Position numbers and translations under genes: made by a program
NCBI GenBank assembly: GCA_026545225.1
Contig: CM048845.1
Coordinates: forward strand, 87,385,033 to 87,449,032
DNA: 64,000 nt
DNA from: Cornus controversa
Taxonomy: Eukaryota; Streptophyta; Magnoliopsida; Cornales; Cornaceae
Direction: 5' to 3'
Notes under the pieces: model-generated
Databases searched by the model: none
Seen by the model: only the letters and a program-made list of their open reading frames with translations
What the model was told of the DNA's origin: nothing
Shown here: piece by piece, positions 22,873-36,135 of the stretch
Position numbering within the stretch: the first letter of the stretch is position 1
Layout: the number at the start of each line of letters is the position of its first letter

Positions 22873-24089
22873 AAGATAACCACTTAAAATAAGAGATATA
22901 TTATTATTTTTGTACGAGTTCTTATTGGACATTATTTATCGAGAACGTACAAAAAAACTCATAAGACATTTTAGCATTACCGTGATTCTCTAGATTTATT
23001 GGATTGAAATAATACTCGGAACTTTTTTATTTTTTGATTCTTCTTGTCGGCTTATATTAGCATGTGCTTTATTACAAATCGTCATTTCTCCCATTTCTTT
23101 ACTCTTTAATTGGAAGAGTTCTAATTAATAGTTTGAGTGTCAACTCCTAATTTCAGTTGCGTTTCCACTTCTCCAGCTAATTGAATTTCATTAATTTCAA
23201 TTCTTAGATTTCAATTCTATGGGGCCAGAGATAGTACGAAAGTATTCAATCAGAGTTCGAACTCTTTTCGTCAACTTTCCAACGAATTAATTCTATGCTC
23301 TGTACATTGTATCTTGATTACATAGAAGAGAAGGCAGACCTAAATGCCTCTAATACAGTGAATCACCATAACCATAGTGTCCTAAAACTATATTATCTTG
23401 TTCATGCCTTATGAATCAATTTTGGAGTTAATTAACAAATGATAATTCATCAGTTATTTATTATCAAAATGGTAGTTGATTACTAATAATGCTATTAAGA
23501 GAGTCCTCCTATGACAAACACAAGAGCGAATTAAAAAATTTATTAAAAGAAAGAAAATGATTAATTCTCCGAAATTCGGCCGTTGCCGAATGGGGTGTGG
23601 TGTGGGAAGACTGATGATATCATCACATGAAGCATCTTGGGACACGGTTCTTGAAAAGAATTGTTTGACTTTTCATATATCTTAAAATATTTCTCAATCC
23701 AGTGTTCTCTTAATATCATCATTACAACCTAATCATGTTATTAAATATCTTTGAAGACGTAATATCATGAGAGAGAATATGACAACATCTAAATCAATCA
23801 AGCAGCATATACTAAAACAACGTTAATCCATGACAAAGGATATATATAATCCAGTCTGAAATAAAAATATATATATATAATCTAGTCTTAAGGACATATA
23901 AATAAAAAAATTAATCTCCGATGAGAAGGCAAATTAAATATCTAACATGGGAGGCACGTACACGTTACAATTCAAGCAAGTATATATCACCTGCTTGATT
24001 TCATGAACGAACACCAAAACCAAAAAAAAAAAAAAAGGGCTAAATAAAGAGAGAAATAAGTCTTCTAATTGTACTCCATTTTACTAGCA

Positions 24090-26473
24090 TTAATTTTTGG
24101 ATGATCCATCTTTTGGAAGTTTCTTAAGCGAGCTTTTCACATCAAGTCCAATACCCATGGCATCTGATCTCTTCATGATCCTTAGCCTCTTGCATGATTC
24201 AGTAAACATCCTGCAAATCATACATATATACTACTTGATTATTAACTTTTTTTTACTAATATTTAACAAAGATCATTAGATATATAAGAGAAGCATATGT
24301 ATATGATGGACTATGTATACAATACACTCAGTGTAAATATATTGAGTGAATTTGAATCGTATGTGTATAACACGCTCAATAAAATTTATCGTTCATGATA
24401 TATAATACGCACGATTCAAATTCACGAGGTATATTTATATCGGATGTATTGTAGATCTTCTCATTTTGATAGAGTACGTCTACAATACACTGGATGTATT
24501 GTAGATCTTTTCATTTTGATGATATTGACGTAGTAATCATGTATAAGAATTTAATTGGTGTTGAAATCAATATTGATATTATACCATATATATATATAGC
24601 TCTAATTGAAAAATAATAATAATAATGACAAAACTACCAATATGGTCTCCCTCATTAATATATCATTCCTAACATGTTTGTATCTCGAAATGTGGTCTAA
24701 AACCCTTCTGTGTCATAATCTTATTTCCTTGACAAGCTATAGTTCTCAAGGACATTTTTGTCATATAATTCCACATTTTTATTGCTACTACCCTTTGTCG
24801 GCAACAGTTTATTAAGATAAAAGTAGTGTTTCATATATATATATTTGTAAATTTTGCCTTCAATCCGGTAATATATATATATATATATATATAGAAGATA
24901 CACTGCACTACATAAAAATTACATAAAAATCCTCAATATTGCGGAATGCTAGGAGTAAGACTCGTGAGTCCCGTCTCAAAGCATCTCTACGTGTGTGTGT
25001 CTATATATATATATGGTGAGAGTTCGAGTCCTAGTAAAAGCAGATGAATATGTAAAAAAAAATAAAAAGAAAGGCCGACTGTAGTAGTGTACATTTTGTA
25101 TACAGTGTCGGTGTAGTGTGTAACCAAAAAATTTCTGACAAGAAAACTCACACTAAATTTAAAACACGTTTATTCATGATATCGATCAATAATGCATCCA
25201 AGGAAAACTATTGGGTTTGAATGTTCGGCCAAAATATCATTGCTGAAACATATATCTATATATGGCATAAATAAAACAAAGTTGGTTTGGCTTCTTTTTT
25301 TTTTTTTGAATATATAGAATAGAGACTTACTCCCATGGGACGTCTCCAACTAGCATCCAATCTCCATCGTTGTCTTCATAGATCAGAACGAATTCAGAAC
25401 TGTCTGCATCTTCCCCTGTTCACATATATAAAAATAAGCAAGGTCAGATACGAGGACATGAATTGTGAGATTCTTGCCAAGACAATATATATATATATAT
25501 ATATATAATAGTTGTACTTAATTGTCTCTCTAAACATATATCCTCCATTAACGGACCATTACCTTACAATGACATTTTAATTTGGTTTATCCTTTTCTTC
25601 AAATTTCCAACCACTAATATTTAGCTAGCTAATATTTCACAAATATAAGACATATTAAAGGGGCTGAAAATTAATTTTTGAAAATAGAGAAATTATCTTC
25701 ATCTAATGTTGCATCCACTAGTATATGGAATATTTTTACTAATTCCTTTTTCATACTCTGATGGTGAAATTCTATCTCAAGCTAGATTAAAACTCGTCAA
25801 TTCACTAGTATTATTTTTAATTGAAAATAAAACGTACGAGAACTTTTATATATTAAAAATTTAGATATATACATAAGCTCATATGTTTATATATGTGTTT
25901 ATGTCGTTATATATCTCACAATTTTGCTTAGTAATTAGGTCAGTCAATTAGCTTCACCCTACTGCATGCAGAAGTATATAGATATATATATAACTGATTT
26001 AAATTTTAAAGAGTTACCATATATAATTCTGTCAACTAACCCTAGAAAGAAAAAGCAAATTTCAAACAAGAGAATTAAGTGAGCTATTGATGATGAGACC
26101 ACTCACCAATGCCAAGACAACCAAAGAGCTTCTCAAGAGCAAGTGCTAGATCAGAGTACCCTTCATGAGTACTCAAATCAATCTTGCGAAGAAAAGGTGC
26201 TCCATCCATGCTAACTTTCACGTACATCTTTGATGCCTCGTTGCCATTACAACTATTCTTTTTCCGGTAGGAACACACCGGTGGCCACCCCACCACTTGA
26301 TTCTTCCTTTCTGTTTTCCGGTGACCGGTAGCTCCATCTCGATCACCACCGGAGGAGGATATATCAGAAAACACCCTCTTCTTCTCATTTTTCTCAATTG
26401 AACTAGGGTGGTTACCGCCCGGAAGACCTAGCCGGAGCTCCGTGATTTCGAGTCCAAGACCTGCTTTTGCCAT
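24090..26473 (-). CDS. Aux/IAA auxin-response repressor
   Basis: Three exons: 26473-26107, 25415-25331, 24210-24090 (190 residues, GT-AG introns). It represses ARF transcription factors in the nucleus until auxin drives TIR1/AFB-dependent degradation. LRLGL (13-17) is the EAR motif that recruits TOPLESS. VVGWPPV (60-66) is the degron. [17 protein letters not shown] (84-100) is domain III with the invariant Lys86. [16 protein letters not shown] (135-150) is the acidic OPCA motif of the PB1 fold, and [11 protein letters not shown] is a nuclear signal. The [13 protein letters not shown] start and CSYRKKNSC after the degron are most like the IAA6/IAA19 group. Position beside GLYK and the RING gene points to the IAA15 locus of Arabidopsis. 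The segment between GIG and DADSSE lacks about three residues usual in paralogues. Confidence 0.95.
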
Positions 26474-26586
26474 CTGATCCGGTGAGGGCTTTCAACCTTT
26501 TTTTTTCACTTGGGTTAAGCTTTTCTTTTTCTTCTTTGATTCAATAGGGTTTGGTGGTTGTTTGAATTAGTTAATCAAACGGCTAG

Positions 26587-26594
26587 TTTTTATA
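26587..26594 (-). promoter_or_regulatory. TATA box of the Aux/IAA gene
   Basis: On the minus strand TATAAAAA lies about 115 bp upstream of the ATG at 26473, a normal distance for transcription to start some 85 bp before the ATG. I found no canonical TGTCTC/GAGACA auxin element nearby, though GAGATA variants occur. Confidence 0.6.
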
Positions 26595-28555
26595 CAAGAT
26601 GAGAAGAGAGGACATGGTGGAGCAATGACAGGTCAACTTGGGCTTAGTGGTCGGTCACATGAGATACAAAAATGGGGGCCATATTGCCACTAAAAACACT
26701 ATTGAAGGCCGACAATCTTAAAGTTGGGCATGGGGCAGATCGTAGGGCTGTTCATCTTTGATGATTTGGTGGGCAATAATCAGGACCGTCGGATTTGGAG
26801 AATGGGAACAAGCCATGTGATCTGCCTAATTTAGGGGGTCTCAGCGACATACATATATAGATATATATATCTATATATATTATCATTATAATTATTTAAG
26901 AAAGGAGGACTAACACCACAATATTGCCTAGAAGGTAATTAATTGTAAGACATGCATGCTTGTCTTTGTAATGCTGTAATGTCATGTCATTCATCATGCA
27001 TGCATGCATTCCTCGATGTGGTTATTAGCTAGCTTGAAGATTGATTAAATTTGAAGATTTAATTGTGTATGTGTGTGTAAATATGTGTTACGTACATGAA
27101 CTGTTCTAATTACGTTAATTAGTTGTGTCACACACAAAATTAACACTTGGATATGAATATGAAAATATGTTCCAATATGTATATATCTACCAAGCATATA
27201 TAAAATTCAATTTGATTATATAATGTTAATAAAACACATTAATTTATTTTATTCTCTAAATGAGTGAACTGTTATGTTGTACCCTAAAATAAGGAAGAAC
27301 ACTAATTAAAATATATAGATATTTAATCGTGTTCTTGTATCCTTAAATCTGAGAATTTGATAACTTGGAAACGTAGATATCCATATCATTACCCCCAGGT
27401 CAAAACAAGCCCCAAACAAGGGGACCCTATCCAGTTCATGCGCACGCGGACTTCCAGCACAGATTCTCCACTCTTTGGTGACCCAGCAACTTCCAAAGGC
27501 TCTCACGGGTAGGTCTGCAATCGGGCCGAGTCATTCAAGCTTGTGAACGTGACTCGTCGACAAACTCCATAAAACGCTTGTCAATGGGACTCGTTTTTTA
27601 GGAATTGTTTTAATTTATAATTTTTCTTTTCTTAAGCAATCTTATTCTCAAGCTTGAGTTTGAGCTCCTGAGTATGAAATCGGAGTTAATTAAAATTAAG
27701 TGAACACAAAAAGAAGCCGAACTCGAGCTTGACAAACAATGTTCTAGTCGAGTTTCAATGGTACTTTTGTATGGACTAGACTTGAGCTCAAATTTAACAA
27801 TTAACTTACCAGTTCGAATAGCGAAAAGTTCAGCTTGATTCATTTGTAATCTTATTAAAGTTTAATACACAAAAATTATTATTAGAACCATTAGATACTT
27901 TGTTACCAATCCTATCTAGAACTTATTAAAAGAAAAAGAAAAACAAAACAATAATATTCTTACACTACACCATGTGCTATAATAAAAGGGGTTTATTATA
28001 GCGAGGAGCGAATTGCGATACTCTTTTTATATCAAGAGAAAATATAAATTTTGAAAAGAAAAACTCTAGCATTTTAGAAGTTGGTGGTTTTATGGCTTTT
28101 TTATTATTATTTTTTTATTTTGTGTGACCAGTGCAACTTTTTATTGTGGTATTTAGTGGACAATAAAATTTGATATTCTAACTCAAAAAATAACTATAGT
28201 TTGGAATTTTGAACTTTTTTTATATATGTAGTGAAAGAATAGTCATGGTGTATTCAGGGAAAAATACTCATGCTATGCAAACAAGAGGTGCCTTGTAGGG
28301 TTTGAACATGGGAGGGTCTAAAAATTTTACAAGGGAGAGTAAAGTCGTATTTGAGGTAATAAGAGTGAGATTGAATTTAAATCTTGAAGTTTGAATTTAT
28401 TTTTAAGTGAGATTTAGACAAAGATTCATCGGAAAAACTGAAATACAAGAAGAGTTCATTTTTTTTATATTTTAAATATATTATTCATATAAAACAAGGA
28501 AAAAGTTATTTTATATATTCTTTGGTGGCATAATATTATTGGTAGTCACTAATAT

Positions 28556-28695
28556 AGATATCATCTCACGATTCGGGTCACCACTAACCTGCCAAAGGAC
28601 AAGAAGAGACTAACCGAAAACACACTGGTGCGGTATTACTCTCTTCTTGTCGTTCTGCAGGCGAGTGTTAACCTGGATCGTGTGATGGTTCTTGC
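28556..28695. repeat. Long foldback (arms about 55 nt, loop about 16 nt)
   Basis: Arm 28560-28614 and the reverse complement of 28631-28690 align over more than 50 positions with roughly 80 percent identity, including an unbroken GACAAGAAGAGA block and CACGAT. The loop is gaaaacacactggtg. The shape fits a plant miRNA precursor or the paired ends of a small MITE. I do not recognise either arm as a known miRNA. Confidence 0.7.
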
Positions 28696-28755
28696 TTCAT
28701 CAGTTACTATTCATTTAATTTGCTTGCTTTAAAAATTAAAATTTATCCAGGATTA

Positions 28756-28870
28756 GAGCTTAGTAGTACTTTCTCACATTTCAAAGTAGAAGATTGAGAA
28801 TTCAAATTCCCTTAAAAGCAAAGTGGGTATATGAGTGAGTTTTTTACCAACGTACAAACAATAATAAATA
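28756..28870 (+). repeat. SINE-like repeat, copy 3
   Basis: Plus strand: gagcttagtagtactttctc (A-box-like), then catttcaaagtagaagattg, then gaattcaaattccc (B-box-like), then gtgagttttttacc. Same order as 15425-15528 and 17033-17160 on the other strand. Confidence 0.5.
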
Positions 28871-30745
28871 AAAATTGAAGTAAAATAATATATTTGCTAT
28901 TTGAATTCTTCCCAATTTTAATATGAAGGAGCATTATTGAATGTCAGAAGTTCGAACATTATTATTATTATTATTATTATTTTGGTAAAATATATAGTGC
29001 TTTGATGAGTGATTTCAGTCCATTTGGGATTACTATTGAACCACTTAAAGGCTATTTTGTTTTTAGATGTGTTTGGTGGTAGAAAAATATTTTTTTAATG
29101 ATAGAGATTCTAGGAGGGAGAATAAAAAGGGGGAGATTTCAGCTCCCTAGAGCTTTTGAATAAAGCTAAAAAATTTCTATCTCTTAACTATGTTTTTCCT
29201 CAAATAATTTTACCTCTTTTATTTTTTATAAAGACAAATTTATCACTTCTTTTATAAAATCCTACTATTATCAACTATAAAAACAATCTATTGAACTATT
29301 AAACAAATGAAAAGTATTTTATACAATGATCCAAACACTTAATATGTTTTTTACTAATAACAATTGTATCGCAGCTCTACTGGAAAAAAAAAGTTTTTTT
29401 TATTACAACAGCAACGCCAAACAGGCCCTTTGTATTTTTTGTTTTATTACAGGTTAAATTATTGACATAAGATTATATTATGGGACATAGCTTGGTATTT
29501 TTTTGTCACATGATATGAGTATTTTATTTCTGATTAAATATATATAATTTCAGTATTTACCGCATAGATTTAGGCATTTTTCTTTTTGCAACATCCTTTG
29601 AGATATAATTTTGTAATTGACAAATTTTTTATTTATTTTTCGATATCAATCATCAACATGTTCGAGCAGATACTCAAGTGCATGGACACCATCATTTCAA
29701 GAAAAACACCATATAGTACAAGTAAGTATGGTGAGCACACATTGTACTTTATATATCCGAGCTTATTTTGAAAAATTAGGATTTCAGAAAAATTTTAGAG
29801 TTTTTCAAAATAGGACTAGTCCCTAATTTTTAGGACCGGTCTAACTATGTTCGATTATTATCTATATTTTCTCTACAAATAAACCTGAAAAATAAATATT
29901 TTTAGAGAAAGAAAGCATATACCGTATAATTAGGGTAAAATATTTTTCTATATTTTAAGAGCACATATCTATATTTCACAGGTGATATTTAGGATGATGT
30001 TCAACTACTGATTGGCTATTCAGAGATTGCATCAAATTTATCTGCTGATCAGAGCATTGAATTTGTGGTTCTTCTTTTACTAGCTTGATGGAGAAGAAAG
30101 GTGAATCATATCGGACTATGAAGGAAATAGAATACTTGCTGAATATTTTTGTTCTTCCAACAACCTTTCTGTGAAGATTATGACGTTAGCTAAAAGTCTG
30201 CAGCAGTTGGACCTGAAATCACAATTGTAAGCCTGATGTGTTATGCATCAAATTATTAACAGAGTGAAGAGGGGTGTGAGTCTGAGATAGAGTCTACTGT
30301 ACTTTGTTTCATTATAGTGAATTGATTTCCTGAGGTTTTCTGCCTCCCTGTGATTTTTTTCCGATCTGAATTCTTCACATATATTCGATGCATTTTTTAC
30401 TTCACTTTTTCTTCAAGTTATTTACTTGTTTTATTTGTTTGGTTAATTATTAATTGGACCTAAAATCAAATTAATTTAGAAAATTAAGTAAACGAGCAAA
30501 TGAACATATAAATCCCCTCTAGGTTTTAAATTACTTTCACAACCACTTCCACACCGCGCAACTCACACATCCTATTTTACTTTATTTATCCAAAAAAAAA
30601 ACATTCTATTTATTAACAAATTCTAAAAAATATGTGTACACGAAAACTGTGGAACTCGTACAACATGTGGTCTTGAACTTCTTAACTCCAAACAGTAATT
30701 AGGAAAATATTTGACTGTTATTGTTGTATCTCATATATATATATA

Positions 30746-30773
30746 CTAGTTTAAAACACGTGCGATGCACGTA
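30746..30773 (-). mobile_element. Helitron 3' terminus
   Basis: Read on the minus strand, a hairpin (ACGTGC-ATC-GCACGT, 30772-30758) is followed by gttttaaa, then CTAG, then T. This is the Helitron 3' end: short GC-rich hairpin about 8-11 nt before CTRR, inserted before a T. The body would extend to higher coordinates; I could not fix the 5' TC end. No helicase coding sequence is seen, so it would be non-autonomous. Confidence 0.55.
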
Positions 30774-31698
30774 GATAATCACCGAAAACATTCAAAATTA
30801 TTATAACACATCCAAACACATTAATTAAAACACTCAAAACTATTTCCATTATGTAACCTTAGTAATATAAACTCACTCATTGAAAAAAATAAAACTATAA
30901 ATTAACTATTATTCACATGGAAGAATTTTGCTTGAGTAATTATACTTTTTTAATTTAAAAATAAAAAAATAGTGTACTAAAACTAAAAAAACTCTTTTAT
31001 ATTTTTAACAGTAGTATAAATATATATACACACACTTTATCACGTGGTCTTGAACTTCTTAAGTGGGAGTGGGAATTAAGCAAAAGTGACTAATCATTTT
31101 TGTGTGTGTGAAATCCGGCATTAATTAGGCATCAACAAGGCAGGGTGGGCCCTAGGTAATCTAAGAGTAACATGGATATATATGGATTTGTATTCCAAAA
31201 TTAATAGAAGAAATCTTTTTTAGCAGCAAACACTATCCCCATAAACAAATAACTGATCATTTATATTGTCTAACAAGAATCTCATGTAAGCCAGTTAGGA
31301 AACTATAATCAGAATATTCATATACCCACCATCCAGGTTTGGATTCTATTTCATATGATTTCAAGAAAATTAGTTAACCTTGTGATGATCCTGAAATATA
31401 GTTATTTAAGTTAGTCTTCTCAAATTATTAACACATGACTTAGGGACCGCATCATATAATATAATCATAAAAATAGGATAAATTTCATCAACATTTCCTG
31501 AAGTTTGAGGTATTATCACCCGACTACAACTTTGTGTAATTTTGTCACCAACACCCCTTGTCAGTTTTTTCATTAAAAAAGTGTGAAATGTTTAGATTAC
31601 CCCTTATTATTGAATTAATTTTTAATATAAAAATATAAGAATTGCAAAAAGACCAAAAAGCTCATGATTATTATCCTCCCATTTTAACTCATGACCTA

Positions 31699-32165
31699 TA
31701 TATATATATATATATATATTGTACAATCAACACCACCACCACCACAATCCCAACCCACACCGACGATGCCACCACAGCCATAGTCGACACCACCACCACA
31801 GTCAACACCACCACCTTAACCTCACCCACGACCTCAACTCTAGCGTCGTCACTTTCGACCTGTCCAACAACGACCGCTTCTTCAATGTTTACAACCGCAC
31901 CTCAGTCCTCTGGGAACACATGCATGCAGTGCTAGTTCCAAACCTTCTCGTGGTGTCCATTGCCCGAAAAGAAAAGAGAGTTCACACTACGCATCAACAA
32001 GAAACCCAAACCCCTCATTCTTGAACTCCAAGAAACCCAAAGCCCGTCACTTTTGGACATGTCATGTGGCGTGTCGAGTTTGTCCAAAATTTTATTTCTT
32101 TTCGCACACGATGTGGACACGGTATAGACATGCCATGGAAACGTGTCCAACACGTGCATCGCCTT
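31699..32165. other. (TA)n followed by a C-rich CAC-repeat stretch and a GTGTCC-type repeat
   Basis: A (TA)10 run at 31699-31718 precedes a C-rich, CACCAC-repeat stretch that is open in two frames (Thr-rich in one, His-rich in the other). The second half encodes no recognised domain. From 32045, gtgtccaacacgtg-like words belong to a repeat family also found at 39505, 41440 and 43590. It could be a gene relic; evidence is weak. Confidence 0.35.
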
Positions 32166-33465
32166 GTTAGGGAGTTTTAAGAAAGTTTTAAAAAGAAAGA
32201 CGAGTTAAAGTGTAACTATGATGATTTTTTTGAACAATTTTAATAATATGGTGGTCATGACATAAAATATCTAAAACTTTTGGTTTTAAAAAATAATAAT
32301 TATTGTTGTTGTGGAGTAGATTCAATTGTGTAATTTTTTAAATGATAATCTAATAATTTTTATTATGATCGAGGTTAATGAAAAATAATATTATTCTAGG
32401 ACCATGTATATATAAAACGATATATTTAATAGTCGTTTTCGGTGTCATGTGGTATCCGTGTCCATATATATATATATATATATTATCCTGCATTGATTTT
32501 AATTTTTTTGGATCATACTATTATAGTGAAAAATAAAATACTGAAGAACAACAAGATTAGTATGTAGCACATGATGCATGCCACCATACATGTGCATAAA
32601 TATCTTAAAGTGATATGAAAATCGTGCTTAGTTAGTAAGCAACCAACAGAACTACAACAAACTTGATTGATTAAAAAAATTGTCTTATGGTTAGGGTGAT
32701 CATAACCGGTCATAGGAATTTAAGCACATGCATGTTCCCCTTATTAGTTTTCTTTTTTTCTTTAAATGGGTAACTAGTCCCATGTGCATATCTACTTGTA
32801 TATCTATGATAGCTACTATGTTAATCAATTTTTTTTATTTTTTAAATACATTTTTATTGAATAATTACTTACATAAATTATCTTTGGCTGTTAATTTATT
32901 GATTTATTACTTCTTTGTCTTTTAGACTTGTCTTCGTACTAGAGCTCTTAATGATTAATTATTTTCCTAAATTATTTTTTAATGCTAATTTCGTAATGCG
33001 CTATTCCTTTGTCTTTCCAATTCTCTTAATACTAGAATTTAGATGCGCAAACCAATGAAGTGCAACCGGTTCATTTTTCACTAAAATGTGTATCTAATGA
33101 AAATGTTTTAATTTTTATATACATTTTAAATGAATAGTTACTTAAATAAATTTTAAATATATAACTTATGTAGAAATACTTAAATTTGAGTTCAATAAAG
33201 AGTTAAAAGTTATATATATGATTATATCGCTTTGATTTTGGAAATTTTCTCTATACTAGCTAGGACTCTGAAAGCCATAGAACTCCTGTCAAAGGTTAAG
33301 ATCGAGATTATTTTTCATAGTCATCCAAAGGATAAAGCTATGTTTTGGAATGACTTTCTTGAACTAAACAAAGCTTAGACCAGCATATACAAACATGCTC
33401 GATTTATTCTAATTACTAAACGTAGGTGATGTAGAAAACAGAGAGAAAATACTATGCACGTACCG

Positions 33466-33496
<31 letters not shown>

Positions 33497-34103
33497 TTGA
33501 AAGGTAATGTTTCTTTCCAACCGAGCATATGTTTCCTTTGGGTAGGACAAGGCAATGAGATACATGAAGGGGTTCCACTGATGGCCACACGTGATGGAGT
33601 TGTCTCCGGCACATCACTGGGTCATATATATATGCTGTGTTTGGCTGATCACGCGTAGACAACCAACCACATTATAAAGATATGCCCCAAGAATCAGATC
33701 ACCACTCATGATCCGATCCTAGCTTCATCATATTTCTAAGAAAACTCGTCTAAACTGGTTTCTAGCTGGACCAGTTTGGACTTAATTCGGACCACATTTT
33801 CTTCGTGTGGATCACTTCATTACCGTTGATCCAGATATGAAACAGGCGGTCCCTGTTGGGACATGTAGGATCCATCTTGGCCCCCACATGCATGTGAACT
33901 GCACGTGAAATGGAACTTGTTTTGTGTAGTATATATATGACTGTATTGCCATGCATTCGCACGTAAGCCAGCTCAAAATGAAGAAAATTAAATAGATGTC
34001 TTTTCATGGAACTATTGCATTATAATTACAAGAGAAACTAAGTAACAATAGACAATAAATTTGCCACATATAGAACCTGTACGTACTCTTTCATAGTTGT
34101 GGT

Positions 34104-34167
<64 letters not shown>

Positions 34168-35074
34168 GTGGAGCAAATACCGTCATGAATCTTGATTGAA
34201 ATGAGTGGAAATTTGGAAACTTTTTCAAGAGGCCGGGCCTTCTAAATATCCAGTACTCGTGCGGCCTATTGGTCACATAACAAAATTATACGACTATTTT
34301 TTTTTTTTGGGAGGTCTTGTTGCAACTATTCTTTGTAAGTTATCAATTCTTCATTACATATGTGTACACATTATATAAAATTATTAGTAAAATTAGTCTA
34401 CTTGTAATAAAGAAAAAAACAAGAAAAAATCTAGCAAATTGCTAGTGTGGAAACTCATATTAACCAGTTTTATGTACCATATCTCAAAAGAAAGAAACGA
34501 GAAACCAATCTGAGAGAACTCTAAGAACTATTTGTGACTCAATATGAAATAGCTTCTTTTTAGTCGAGCATATTAATTGTCTTTATGCCAAAGAGATCAC
34601 TGAAACCTAGAACCTTCCTAATTCTTTCTTTGACTCATCTGGAAAAAAAATCCTCTTTTTCACCTTTGATGGTTGATCTTGCAGTGCTTTTGCCTTGGAA
34701 TGCATACATAAGCCGCACAGAAGAATCAAGACCTCTATCATCAGCAGAAATAGCTATTAGAGTATCAGCCAAAGAAGAATGTGGTTAGGTTTGTTGATGC
34801 CTTCCCGACTTGTTCCTTTAGGGTTCTTCTACTCTCTTTATTTGCTTCTTGGATAGAGGGAATCAAATTTTTTCTAGACACTTGTTTCTAGATTTGTTTT
34901 CAATTTCCTTGTAACCCAGAGCATATTATTTTTCTTCGGAGGAATGCCCCTTGTACAGGGTACTTTTTGCTTTCTTTATACAAATGACTCAGTACTCTTA
35001 TAACTTAGATTAGAAAGATTACTGGAAGTAATGCATATTCTTGTGTGGAAAAAGTACATCATCCCTGAAGGCTG

Positions 35075-35129
<55 letters not shown>

Positions 35130-36135
35130 TATTTCTATTTTATAATCGCATTCTAGTGAGGAAGTTTTTTTAGGGTTCATAAGTAAAAGAATGTGAAAGA
35201 AAGTGAAGTGAATGAAAAATAAATAAATTTTCTGACATGCACCTGGTTAGCATGAATTTTTTTTTAAGAAAGCTATAGGAAATTACAATCTTATAGTTTG
35301 AAATACATTAAACTTCCTAGCTAGAAAAGAAATAACATTGTTTTAAATTTATAAAACTTTCTCAAGAAATTAATTTTTTTTTCTTTTACTAAAATTGTAC
35401 AAAAAAGTTATGTAATTATGAAAAGTTACTTTTTCACAAAAATATTCTTTTCCTGCCATCCAAACTCTTACGATATTAAAAGAAAAATCTTCATTTTTTT
35501 TTTCCTCGTATTTCTATCTAACCTAACCAAACCTAACGTACGTTAGAGAATCGCTTTAATAATTTGTGAATCTCTCACAATTGTTAATTAATGGAGAGTC
35601 CTACAGAGCCTTCATTATTAGTTGGTTTCAAGTAGACCTTGCCTGAATTACCATCTGTCAAAAGGGGAATGGGGTATTTTGTTACATGGGGCTTATCTAT
35701 ATATCACAAAATTAATTTTCTGTCCAGTTATTTTCTTATCCAACAGAAATAATTAATTTTGAAGATGATTGAAACGGTGGGCCAGAGTTGATGGGCGTTG
35801 GTCCATTACAACCCGTACGATCATATGCCATCCTTGTGTTCCCTGTTGAATGAGCTAGACAATTAGATTCAGGGCAAAGTCATGTCACAGCTACACCATC
35901 CATCTGCTCGTCACTTTCTTTCCAATAGTGTGGAGATGATGATGATCTTTTAGTTGTGGACATGAAACTGGTAATGTGTATCAAACTGATCCACAGAGTT
36001 AGATATTGAATAAGTGGCCCATTTTAATGACATGTGGTAAGCTACAGTATGGGCCGTTTTCATGTTCGACTTTCATTATAGTGTAAACTTTGGATATATG
36101 CAATCATTCGCAAACTAGTCATGTCATTTAAACTC

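Larger units (their letters stand above)
19600..24089. other. Intergenic, about 4.5 kb, with two MITE-like elements
   Basis: AT-rich sequence between the CDI 5' end and the Aux/IAA 3' end. It holds two MITE-like elements (20796-21026, 22660-22872) and short simple repeats. No coding sequence was recognised. Confidence 0.55.

Noticed and set aside
28595-28615. Similarity of the foldback arm (TGCCAAAGGA) to miR399
   Set aside because: Only the first ten bases agree, and miR399 normally sits on the 3' arm. A chance match is more likely.
31642-32024. Thr-rich and His-rich ORFs near 31.7 kb
   Set aside because: They result from a CAC/ACC repeat read in two frames. The part after it has no recognised domain, so it is listed only as a possible relic.
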